A stretch of 64,000 nt of DNA from Chlamydiia bacterium. GTDB taxonomy: Bacteria; Chlamydiota; Chlamydiia; Chlamydiales; GCA-2402025. The notes under the pieces were generated by a model that worked only from the letters and a program-made list of their open reading frames with translations, made no database searches and was not told the DNA's origin. Made by a program: the position numbers and the translations under genes. This document shows positions 26,475 to 34,662 of this stretch, in pieces (the first letter of the stretch is position 1; every line of letters begins with the position of its first letter). The stretch spans positions 94,304 to 158,303 of the forward strand of contig JAUICV010000003.1 of assembly GCA_030427725.1 (NCBI GenBank), read 5' to 3'.

Positions 26475-27593
26475 CTATAACGAGTTTTTCTGACCGGAGT
26501 ACTTTGATAAAACTCTGTATAGATAAGTAAGACAAGGGTACAAAGTTAGATTCTGCTTAGCAAAGAGTGTTGCTTCTTTTGAGATTGTTTTGCAGGTCGT
26601 AGGATTTTTTTTTGCTAGTTCTAAAATATTACTAAAGTCTGAAAAATCGGATGCAAAAGGGATGTAATGTTTAAAAGGAGTGAGAGCATCATAATACCAC
26701 TGCTCATAATTGGATTGATGCTTAAGGCAAACACTATTAGATAGTAATATCCAGTTAAACCTCGAGTAAGCGCAGCAGTTCCCGTCTAAATCTAATAGGT
26801 ACTTATATTTTAATTGGTCTTTAAGATCGGTGAATTTACTGAAAGCTCCAAGCTTTTTAAGAAGAACTCTAAGATCTTTGCTGTGATTCCCGATCGCTGT
26901 AGTGAACTTTGCGTCTAATAAGTCGGGATTTTTTAATGAAAAGAGAACAGCTTTTGATCTTGTGAAGTTCTTCCAATTATTAAGAGTGTAGTTGCCCCCA
27001 GTTGTTGCTCCTCGCCAAAAGGCAAGAGGACTTTTCTTGTCAAAAGCGATATCGTATGAATGAACAGCTTGGTGAAAGTCTACAAGCCCAGCTAAGCTTT
27101 CAGGATCAGGGATCAAGATAGCGTTTTTACAGTTTTTATCTTTCGAAAAACAAAGAGTTGGGAGAGGGGGTGTTTCATGAATTCCATCACCAAAAAAAAC
27201 TAAAAGATCAATATCTGGAAGTGCTGTTATAGACAAGATTTTAGTTATAGCTCTTTTGAGGGCTTTGATTCTATAGGGTTGCTCATAAAATGTTCTACAC
27301 CCTCGAATCATAGGTAGATACACGCGGCCCCGTTTTATTTGTAAAATGCCAAATTCGTGTCTAGTTTTTAACGTCCTTAAAAACTTTTTTATTTCATGAG
27401 AGGATGGGAGGGAGCGTCTAAGGTTGGAAAAATCTTTTTTCAATCTTTTATCAACCCAAGAAGGAGTATCGGTTTTAAAGTGATGAGACAGTTTTTTTTG
27501 CCAAAAGGTCTGGCTATAGTTTTTCTCTATAGGTGCGACAAGAAGTAGAAGAAAAGCAATGAGTTTAAAACTAGTTTTTGATGAGTTGATCAT
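26475..27593 (-). CDS. GT90 (CAP10/LpsA-like) glycosyltransferase
   Basis: 372 residues with an N-terminal hydrophobic signal/anchor. The core motif AFWRGATTGGNY (about 195-206) and the C-terminal block KYLLDLDGNCCAYSRFNWIL (about 270-290) followed by QWYYDALTPFKHYIPF are diagnostic of the CAP10 domain (GT90), known in fungal capsule enzymes, animal POGLUT proteins and bacterial LPS-modifying LpsA. It probably adds a sugar to a surface glycan or protein. The start at 27593 overlaps the end of the upstream GT4 gene by 23 nt, so translation is likely coupled. GT90 enzymes occur in amoeba-associated chlamydiae. Confidence 0.85.
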   Translation of the reverse strand: MINSSKTSFKLIAFLLLLVAPIEKNYSQTFWQKKLSHHFKTDTPSWVDKRLKKDFSNLRRSLPSSHEIKKFLRTLKTRHEFGILQIKRGRVYLPMIRGCRTFYEQPYRIKALKRAITKILSITALPDIDLLVFFGDGIHETPPLPTLCFSKDKNCKNAILIPDPESLAGLVDFHQAVHSYDIAFDKKSPLAFWRGATTGGNYTLNNWKNFTRSKAVLFSLKNPDLLDAKFTTAIGNHSKDLRVLLKKLGAFSKFTDLKDQLKYKYLLDLDGNCCAYSRFNWILLSNSVCLKHQSNYEQWYYDALTPFKHYIPFASDFSDFSNILELAKKNPTTCKTISKEATLFAKQNLTLYPCLTYLYRVLSKYSGQKNSL

Positions 27594-28839
27594 ATTTAAC
27601 CTTTAGGAGTGTTGAGGTGGTGTAAATTGTGCCATTTTCGACTTTATTTTCATCTGAAAGCACTACTTGATAGGGCTGCACAACAGTTTGGTATAACTCT
27701 TTGAGTTGACTGTAATCATAATAAGATGCCCAAAGTCTTCTTTTTTCAGACAAGCTGTTGTAAAAAGCATAATTGCTATAAATCTCTTTCATAGCCTTTG
27801 AAGCTTCTTTGATATCTATGTTATATCGCTCTCCATGAACTTCATTTAAGGTTTCATAAAAAGCTGGTTCTTTGCTAGGACAAGATACTCTTAGAGCTAA
27901 ACCACTATCACAAATTGTTGTTTGAGCGGTATTATCAGAGACTATTACCGGTAATCCGAGAGCCATGGCTTCACGGGGTTGAATTGAAAACCCTTCAGCC
28001 TTTGATAAAGAAACATAACAATCAAGCTTTGTAAATTCTTGTAAATACTCAGTCTTTGAAAAACACTTTGTTGTAACAGTTATGTTTTTAGCGCCAATTG
28101 CCTGGATTTCTTTTTGTAAAGCGTCGAAGGGTTTTTGACTGTAGCTTTTACAGTTAATATAGAGAGTGACATCTTCACTGTTTTCAAAAGCATTATGAAA
28201 AGCTCTTACAAGATCTACATGATTTTTTCTTTCAATACAGGTGCTAAAGCACCCAAACACAAAAGGAGAGTTGGCTTTTTTCTTAATGGGCTTAGTTAAA
28301 AAATCTTTTAAATTTAACCCTAAAGGCACACAAAAAATAGGAATTGTTACTCCAGAGTTTTCGTAAACTGTTACGTAATACTTATCAGGAACAATAGCAG
28401 CATCGAAGTACGTGTTAAGATTGTCGACCCAAAATTTTGGGATTTTTGTTGATTCGAACATCGTATAAGCAAACTTAATCGAAGATTGAGAGGTATCTGA
28501 AAACTTCCTTTTTAAAAAATCTGAAGAGGTGTTGTAGAAACAATCTTCATAGATGACAACGTTTCCAAGTTTTCCAGGTGGTTTTTTTGCAATGTTCCTT
28601 ACAGATCGAGGGACATCATCTAATAGAGAGTTTCTAGTTGGTACAAATCTAACCTTCACCTTATCTGAGAGAGCAGAGATAATTTCAGCAGATTGTCTAC
28701 CAAGTCCATCGAACATCTCAATAAAACCAATAACGGTAAGATCTGGTTTGAAATACTTTTTGTTATAGAGTTTGTATCCCTTAATCATCCCAAATATCAT
28801 GAAAAGACTTGATAGGATAAAAATAGCTTTTTTTTTCAT
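27571..28839 (-). CDS. Membrane-anchored GT4 glycosyltransferase (copy 1)
   Basis: 422 residues. An N-terminal transmembrane anchor (about 4-22) precedes a GT-B fold: GFIEMFDGLGRQSAEII near 38-55 for the acceptor half and EGFSIQPREAMALGLPVIVSDN near 280-302 for the donor half (the E..A...G.PV motif of GT4). It is a paralogue of 33382-34662, with which it shares the same anchor, GIGRQS/GLGRQS, FAYTMFES/FAYSMFES and C-terminal layout. It is the first gene of a pair with the GT90 enzyme. It likely builds a surface saccharide with its active domain placed by the anchor; donor and acceptor are unknown. Confidence 0.85.
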   Translation of the reverse strand: MKKKAIFILSSLFMIFGMIKGYKLYNKKYFKPDLTVIGFIEMFDGLGRQSAEIISALSDKVKVRFVPTRNSLLDDVPRSVRNIAKKPPGKLGNVVIYEDCFYNTSSDFLKRKFSDTSQSSIKFAYTMFESTKIPKFWVDNLNTYFDAAIVPDKYYVTVYENSGVTIPIFCVPLGLNLKDFLTKPIKKKANSPFVFGCFSTCIERKNHVDLVRAFHNAFENSEDVTLYINCKSYSQKPFDALQKEIQAIGAKNITVTTKCFSKTEYLQEFTKLDCYVSLSKAEGFSIQPREAMALGLPVIVSDNTAQTTICDSGLALRVSCPSKEPAFYETLNEVHGERYNIDIKEASKAMKEIYSNYAFYNSLSEKRRLWASYYDYSQLKELYQTVVQPYQVVLSDENKVENGTIYTTSTLLKVKYDQLIKN

Positions 28840-29005
28840 CAGTAATCTTTAATTTTTCAGTGAGACAACGTATCAAAATTTAAGATCATTGTTCAAGAGA
28901 ATTCAAAATTAAAAATCTATAAAAAAACAAGAAGTTCGGTTAAAGAGATTATTTGATTTTAAAGTCAAGGGTAGTCTTGTAAGATCGTTATTTTTTATAG
29001 CTATA

Positions 29006-30046
29006 TTGTGTTTTAGTTCTATCAGTTCTGCTGAGAGAGTGCTTATTCCAAATCAGAACAGATCAAACTCTGTTAATCAAATTTTCACCAATGATAATCG
29101 TGAAGAGCCAACTAACTTGGATCTAAGGAATGCAACATGTATTGTAGTAGATGCAAAACGAAAAAGATATTACGTATCTTATTTCGTGAGAAGAGGAGAC
29201 GGTTTTGTAGCAGAAATTTCTGCAGAAGACAATCAGTTGGTAAGAAAAATAAAATTACCAGGTAGTGGAGTCGAACCCGTTGCAATGGCTAAACATCCAA
29301 AGCGCGATATACTCTATGTAGTAAGCATAAATGGAAATAAGGGTTTTGTAATAGATACAAAACGTGGCGAAGTTACTGACTCTTTTGAACTTGTTCCAGT
29401 ACCCAATGGTTTTACTAGATCGATTACAATCACTCCAGACGGGAAAAAACTCTATATCACCAATCGAAGCCGAAATAGTGTTTCGGTGTTCAATACACAA
29501 ACAAATGAAATTATTAAAACAATTAGGTTTGCTGGCAGGGGAAGATTGCCAACACTTATCGTTAGTTCTCCAGATGGAAAGAAAGTTTATGTGGCTAATC
29601 AAGGCTCAGACAATCTACTTGTTATAGATACAAAGACAGATCAAATAGAGCCTTCATTAGGCTTAGGAAACGTAGAGCCAAGAGCACTTGTTATGGATGC
29701 GATGGGGAGAAGACTTTATGTGGTAGGAAGGGCAAGCGAAAGAGGTAGACTTCTTGAAGTAGGCGTTGATAATGAATTGGAAGTGCTAAGAGATGTAGAC
29801 ATTGGATTCACTCCAGCCTCGATGGTTATTACCACAGATCAGAAAAGACTTTATATTGTTGGAGCGAGTTTTTTTGGTGAAAATGCTGGTTTCGTTGATC
29901 TTAAAAATTTTACATATAACGCCCTCAATCACATTAGAATCGGATTACTATTTGAAACTATCGCACTTTATCCAAAAAGTGAATACGACGTTTTACAAGA
30001 CGATGCTAAACACAGGGCCGAATTGAAAAACAATAAGGGTTTATGA
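29006..30046 (+). CDS. YVTN-type beta-propeller secreted protein with a damaged or unusual start
   Basis: Repeats of about 40 residues (KLYITNRSRNSVSVFNTQTNEII, KVYVANQGSDNLLVIDTKTDQI, RRLYVVG) are YVTN beta-propeller blades as in surface-layer-like proteins; about seven blades are present. The only in-frame standard start is TTG 29006, which would cut a signal peptide in two. The open frame continues upstream and encodes VRSLFFIAILCFSSISSA-ER, an ideal signal peptide whose first codon is GTA (28979-28981), 7 nt after AAGGG. A GTG-to-GTA change is therefore likely; the gene may be translated poorly or be a new pseudogene. Function of such propellers is usually adhesion or scaffold. Confidence 0.65.
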   Translation: MCFSSISSAERVLIPNQNRSNSVNQIFTNDNREEPTNLDLRNATCIVVDAKRKRYYVSYFVRRGDGFVAEISAEDNQLVRKIKLPGSGVEPVAMAKHPKRDILYVVSINGNKGFVIDTKRGEVTDSFELVPVPNGFTRSITITPDGKKLYITNRSRNSVSVFNTQTNEIIKTIRFAGRGRLPTLIVSSPDGKKVYVANQGSDNLLVIDTKTDQIEPSLGLGNVEPRALVMDAMGRRLYVVGRASERGRLLEVGVDNELEVLRDVDIGFTPASMVITTDQKRLYIVGASFFGENAGFVDLKNFTYNALNHIRIGLLFETIALYPKSEYDVLQDDAKHRAELKNNKGL

Positions 30047-30141
30047 TCGAGAATTAGGTGGAAAAGCTATGGCCATCACGGAATATATCCATGTTGGCCA
30101 TGTAGGAAAAGTTGTTATTACAACAGCCATGCTGTGGATTT

Positions 30142-31218
30142 TTAGAAATCAAACCTCGTAGATACTGTAAGACCTGAGATGTAGAGATTACCATTTGGAA
30201 TAGTACTTCTTCCCATCGCTAGAGTGTTCGTAGGAACTCTGAACATGTTTTGGTCCCAAAAGACTTGAAAGTTATATCCCAGGCAAAGATCGAAATGGCA
30301 TTTGTTATCTAAAAAATAAGATCCCCAGTTAAGTCCTAAAGCAATCTTTGAATGAGCCCTTAGATAATTGGTGTTGTTTTGCTTGATATTGTATTGACTT
30401 GGATCTGAAGTGTTTGAGCTCTGAAAGCTACGTAGGTCATATTGAGTGAATAAAATATCAGCTTCTCCAGAGCAGTCGATTCTAAATCCTTGCACCAAAC
30501 TCCACTGAGAAAGAAATGCTACTTGAGGTCCAATACCAAAGCCTCTAGTGGTTTGGTGGATAGACGTTGATGGCCAGATGAAAAAATCTGAACTGTTTTC
30601 ATTAACATATTCGACACTTAGAGTTTGTCTGATGAGGGCATAGCGCAACCCAAAGGATTGACGAAGACATAATTTGCTTCCAATGCGTGTATTGCGACCT
30701 AGATCCCAATCAATAAGATCCATTTTTAAAGTCCATCTTTCTGAAGCCAAGTTATACTGGGGATTTAAAAAATCAGGTGCCTGCCAAGAGGGAAGAATAT
30801 AGTCAGTTTGACTATTAGGATCTAACTTTAAGCTCGCGTTATTTGTCCCTTGAAACCAAGTGTATTGAAGGTAGCTATCCCAAGCATCATGGTTAAAATT
30901 CATACCAAGAGCTACTTGGAATCCTGGTTTATATTTGTTCGATAAGTCTAGCGAAGTGCCTTCAACTAAGACAAGAGAACTAGAAGAGTCATTGATAACA
31001 CCTAATTCCATATTCTCTTGAATAGGTTGCCAGTAAATGAAATTTGCCAAGAGATAAAGATTGTAAGGGCTTTGAACTTCAATACGGCACGGAGAGCTGT
31101 AATTAGAGAGTGAAGGAGTTTTATTTAGACTATCTTGGTTAGGCTGCTGTCCTATTAAGATGGAGGCTGCAAGGGAAAGACTTGCCAAGTAAAGGTGTTT
31201 TAATAAAGAAAAGCGCAT
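30142..31218 (-). CDS. MOMP-like outer-membrane porin
   Basis: 358 residues with signal peptide (cleavage near ASILIGQQ). The mature part has amphipathic strands, few charges per strand and a C-terminal phenylalanine (VSTRFDF), as needed for BAM-dependent insertion. NLYLLANFIYWQPIQENMELG near the start and the overall layout match the Lpg1974/MOMP-like pore-forming family of Legionella and environmental chlamydiae. It is expected to form a porin in the outer membrane. AAGGA eight bases upstream supports ATG 31218. Transcribed just after the GH64-like gene (51-bp gap), so possibly co-expressed. Confidence 0.75.
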   Translation of the reverse strand: MRFSLLKHLYLASLSLAASILIGQQPNQDSLNKTPSLSNYSSPCRIEVQSPYNLYLLANFIYWQPIQENMELGVINDSSSSLVLVEGTSLDLSNKYKPGFQVALGMNFNHDAWDSYLQYTWFQGTNNASLKLDPNSQTDYILPSWQAPDFLNPQYNLASERWTLKMDLIDWDLGRNTRIGSKLCLRQSFGLRYALIRQTLSVEYVNENSSDFFIWPSTSIHQTTRGFGIGPQVAFLSQWSLVQGFRIDCSGEADILFTQYDLRSFQSSNTSDPSQYNIKQNNTNYLRAHSKIALGLNWGSYFLDNKCHFDLCLGYNFQVFWDQNMFRVPTNTLAMGRSTIPNGNLYISGLTVSTRFDF

Positions 31219-31269
31219 TCATAGTTCCTTAGGTTAATTTGTTTGAAAAGCTGACAGAAATCAATCGTA

Positions 31270-33198
31270 TTAATTTGATGGACTAACTCCTAAAACGACA
31301 TTTGTATTAGAGCCTTCTGTTGTGATTGTTCCTTGTCCAGGAAGTATTGGATGGAAAACTCTCGCAGACGGAGCTATTTGGGTTACAAATGATTTTCCTT
31401 TGTATATACCCGAGTTGTAGGTGACTTTTAAAAAAAACTGATTTCCTTTTGCGGCATTTGGTATTTTTCCCCATGGCCCGCTTTTAGAGGTTCCAAATTG
31501 GACACTTGTCTTAGCGGGAATGCCCACTTGTAGATTGTACTCTGTAGTATCGGAATACGGATCTGGAAAATTCACATTAGTTGAGCAGTCATTTAGATTT
31601 ACAGTTATTGTTGCGCTTGAGTTGTCTTTTACTAAATTAACAATGACAATTGTTCCATCACAACCTAAGAAATCCGAATAGGCCGAAGTATAAAACAGAT
31701 TTGGAGATCCAATGGTTAATAAAGCCCTTGAGTAATAATCAAACCAAGGTACATTTGCTTCGCAGCTACAGCTAAGATCAGGTTTTGGATCTGTCAGTTG
31801 AGAATCGAGTATAGCGTTGTTAGAAAAATAACTAGAAGATTTACTTTGAATCCAGGTGTTAGTGATCACTGTGGAGTTTGGTTTGCAATCAAACGGAATA
31901 ATCCCTGAAATAATTGCAGTGGCAAATACTTTTAGCAATTGTGCTTTAGTAGCCATTGAAGCAGATCCTCTAATGGCAGGCTTATAATCACTAACAGCTC
32001 CTGTGAAAAAAGCTTTCGAGCTTGTAGGTTGAGGGAAAACTACTGTTTTCCCTTTATCGGGGCCACCTGATATTAAGAAGTGAAAATTAGGCCCTATTTC
32101 ATGGCCTTTTGCAGTCGCTGCTCCACTTGCTGTTGTGGCATCTAAAACTAGGTAAGGTTTTGGCTTGGTTTGTTGATAATAAGCTGTCTTTCGGGATTTA
32201 GTGACTCCAGCCCATACAGCATTGAACCATGTGCAGTACTTTGGAGTTGAAATGTCATCAAGAAAATAGTTCGTAGGGAACGAGACTTTACTTGGATTTG
32301 TTTGGGTTTGAGTACTTCCCATTGCTGTTGCCGGAGCGAAAACCCTCAAATAACAAGTGTCTCCTCCTCCAGAAGATGGATTTGTATAAGTTACAACAAG
32401 AGAGTTCCAATGCTCTGAATAAGGATCTAAAAGAGAGTCTAAAGAATCGACATACTTCGTGAAAACATCATCAAATGTGACGCTAGTTGGCATTCCCGTG
32501 ACTCCACATGCATTGGTGTATGTGGCGCCGTTTAAATATTTATAATTTGCTTGAACAAGTAAGGGAAGTCCAAAGAAATCAACTCCGGTGAGGTTTAAAT
32601 TTAAACGGTTATAACCATTACTGCCTAAATCGAATTCAATCTTATCATTCAAAACAAAGTAATTATCGTTGGTGGCATCAAATTCAGAAGGGACCTCTAA
32701 TATGCCTGAATTATTGATAAAGTAAGTTAATCGATTTTTCAAAGAGACTAGAATCCTTGAGGACTTCATAACGGCGCTTCCAGAGACGGAAGTGTTCCCA
32801 TCATTTGGTATGTAAAAAGTATAGGTGTCAGTTTTAATCTCTTCGAAAGAGCTTAAAGGATACGAATAGGTCGAAGAGGAGAGATAGGTTGAGTTTTTAA
32901 ACTTAGAAATTTTTCCTAACTTATGCGTATTTCCGCTAAAGGATAAATACCCAGTACTAGAATTTACTAGAACAACTAAATAAATCTCGTCGGCAGATAG
33001 ACCTGTATTATTAACAAATGTGAAGGGAAGGTATCCTTTTACTTTTGTTGGGGAAGGGGTGTTACATGTTGCTACCGGAGCTGGGTTAGGAATTGGAACA
33101 TCTAGAGTCGGTAGCTTGGGAATAGCTGCCGGACATTTTGAGTGTAGCTGTGATATGATCGCAAGTTGCAGACAAATAGCAAATATTAGAAAACGCAT
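31270..33198 (-). CDS. Secreted GH64/thaumatin-like beta-1,3-glucanase family protein
   Basis: 642 residues with a signal peptide ending near QLHSKC and a Pro-rich linker. The domain begins with LPFTFVNNTGLSADEIYLVV, continues with LTYFINNSGILEVPSEFDATNDNYFVLNDKIEF, GVDFFGLPL, HWNSLVVTY and a late WFDYYSRALL...YTSAYSDFLGCDG block. This order matches GH64 (laminaripentaose-producing beta-1,3-glucanase), whose fold resembles thaumatin. Catalytic acids could not be assigned by eye. If active it would cut beta-1,3-glucans such as those of amoeba cysts, algae or fungi. A C-terminal extension of about 100 residues is strand-rich. GAGGA five bases upstream supports the start. Confidence 0.6.
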   Translation of the reverse strand: MRFLIFAICLQLAIISQLHSKCPAAIPKLPTLDVPIPNPAPVATCNTPSPTKVKGYLPFTFVNNTGLSADEIYLVVLVNSSTGYLSFSGNTHKLGKISKFKNSTYLSSSTYSYPLSSFEEIKTDTYTFYIPNDGNTSVSGSAVMKSSRILVSLKNRLTYFINNSGILEVPSEFDATNDNYFVLNDKIEFDLGSNGYNRLNLNLTGVDFFGLPLLVQANYKYLNGATYTNACGVTGMPTSVTFDDVFTKYVDSLDSLLDPYSEHWNSLVVTYTNPSSGGGDTCYLRVFAPATAMGSTQTQTNPSKVSFPTNYFLDDISTPKYCTWFNAVWAGVTKSRKTAYYQQTKPKPYLVLDATTASGAATAKGHEIGPNFHFLISGGPDKGKTVVFPQPTSSKAFFTGAVSDYKPAIRGSASMATKAQLLKVFATAIISGIIPFDCKPNSTVITNTWIQSKSSSYFSNNAILDSQLTDPKPDLSCSCEANVPWFDYYSRALLTIGSPNLFYTSAYSDFLGCDGTIVIVNLVKDNSSATITVNLNDCSTNVNFPDPYSDTTEYNLQVGIPAKTSVQFGTSKSGPWGKIPNAAKGNQFFLKVTYNSGIYKGKSFVTQIAPSARVFHPILPGQGTITTEGSNTNVVLGVSPSN

Positions 33199-33381
33199 AA
33201 AAAATCCTCATATGATGACTCCTTTTTAAAGAGGTGAGGTATTCTATAAAAGATTTTTTTTATTCATAAACAGAATCTTGATGAGGCTGGAGAAGTTAAT
33301 CAGAAAAACATTTGTCGGTTTTTACTGAGATGGAGTATCACTATCAGTTATCATATCGGTCACAAGGAAAAGGCTTAGGTT

Positions 33382-34662
33382 ATGATTATTAAAAAGCTTA
33401 AGAGCATCTGGTTTGTGCTAGTTTTTTGCATTGTTGCGTATTTCAGTTATCAATTCATTAAAAGGCCGGACCTGACAGTTATTGGCGTCGTGAATATGTC
33501 AGATGGGATAGGACGGCAAAGTGTTGAGGTCATTGATGCCTTAAGAGATAAGTTTGATATCTCGTTTCTACATACGCTTAGACCCTGTTATAAGGGGGTA
33601 TCAAAAAAAATAAAGAAGATCTTAAAAGCCAAAAATCGACGAATGGGAAAGGTTGTTCTATTCGAAGATTCGGTTTGGACTCCTGAAAGTGAAAATTATA
33701 AATTTTTAGGGGATATGAAAAATCCCAATCAGATACGATTCGCTTATTCAATGTTTGAGTCTTCTCGAATCCCAGAAGAGTGGGTAAATATCTTAGATGC
33801 TTATTTTGATGCAGTTGTTGTTCCCGATGATTACCATGTAGATATTTACAAGGCAAGTGGAGTTAAGATCCCTATCTTTACATTGCCTCTTGGTCTTAAT
33901 TTAAAAGGTTTTATGCAAAGACCTTTGAAAATTAAACCTCACGCACCGTTTGTTTTTGGTAATTTATCTGCGATCATTTCTAGAAAAAACACAATAAAGC
34001 TTGTCAAAGCTTTTCATAAGGCATTTCCAGAAGACCCATCGGTAAAACTTATTGTTAACGGGCGATATTTTGATAATCACATTAAAGCTAGAATTGAAAA
34101 CTACATCTCAAAAAATAAAATCAAGAATATTGAATTTACTCAGAATTGTTTAAATACTAAGGACTACTTGGAACTTTTTGAAAGTATAGATTGTTACGTT
34201 TCACCATCTAGGGGTGAAGGGTTCTCAATTCAACCAAGAGAAGCTATGGCTCTTGGAATTCCAGTCATTGTATCTAATAATACCGCGCAAAAAACAATTT
34301 GTGATAGTGGGCTAGCTTATAAAATTTCAACCGAATTTACAAGACCTGCACTTAGAAAATGGGGGAAAATCTTAGAAGTTCCTGTTCAATATGGGTTCGA
34401 GTATGACTTTAAAGAAGAACGCTTAGTCGAAGCTCTAAAAAATGTTTATGAAAATTATGACAGTTATTTAGCCTCGTCTGAAAAACTCCGGAACTGGGTG
34501 AAAAAATACGATTATTCAGAAGTTTGTCCATTATATAAGAGCTTGGTGAAGCCTGATAAAATTATTTTAAGCGATAGTAATGGCATTTCTATAAATTGCT
34601 TAACGACAAATGATAAAGAGCTTTTTGAGAAATATAAGAAGGTGCTTAAAACACCTTCTTAG
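33382..34662 (+). CDS. Membrane-anchored GT4 glycosyltransferase (copy 2)
   Basis: 426 residues with an N-terminal anchor (about 10-26), VVNMSDGIGRQSVEVID near 37-53, FAYSMFESSRIPEEW near 112-126, LPLGLNLKGF near 173, and GEGFSIQPREAMALGIPVIV near 281-300. It is a paralogue of 27571-28839 and lies on the opposite strand; the pair brackets the YVTN, porin and GH64-like genes, suggesting an old duplication within a surface-related cluster. It likely transfers a nucleotide-activated sugar to a surface glycan. The stop shares 4 nt with the sterol reductase gene and falls in a 9-bp inverted repeat. Confidence 0.85.
   Translation: MIIKKLKSIWFVLVFCIVAYFSYQFIKRPDLTVIGVVNMSDGIGRQSVEVIDALRDKFDISFLHTLRPCYKGVSKKIKKILKAKNRRMGKVVLFEDSVWTPESENYKFLGDMKNPNQIRFAYSMFESSRIPEEWVNILDAYFDAVVVPDDYHVDIYKASGVKIPIFTLPLGLNLKGFMQRPLKIKPHAPFVFGNLSAIISRKNTIKLVKAFHKAFPEDPSVKLIVNGRYFDNHIKARIENYISKNKIKNIEFTQNCLNTKDYLELFESIDCYVSPSRGEGFSIQPREAMALGIPVIVSNNTAQKTICDSGLAYKISTEFTRPALRKWGKILEVPVQYGFEYDFKEERLVEALKNVYENYDSYLASSEKLRNWVKKYDYSEVCPLYKSLVKPDKIILSDSNGISINCLTTNDKELFEKYKKVLKTPS
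34636..34660. terminator. Hairpin in the overlapping 3' ends of the GT4 and sterol reductase genes
   Basis: AAGAAGGTG (34636-34644), a 7-nt loop and CACCTTCTT (34652-34660) form a perfect 9-bp stem. The right arm ends in the first two bases of the shared TTAG stop (34659-34662). No U-tract follows, so it may work through stem strength or as an RNA 3' end protector. Confidence 0.45.

Noticed and set aside
29267..29285. GTTCGACTCC on the minus strand, like a tRNA T-loop
   Set aside because: It is inside the YVTN coding frame (GSGVEPVA) and no acceptor, D or anticodon stems can be built around it.
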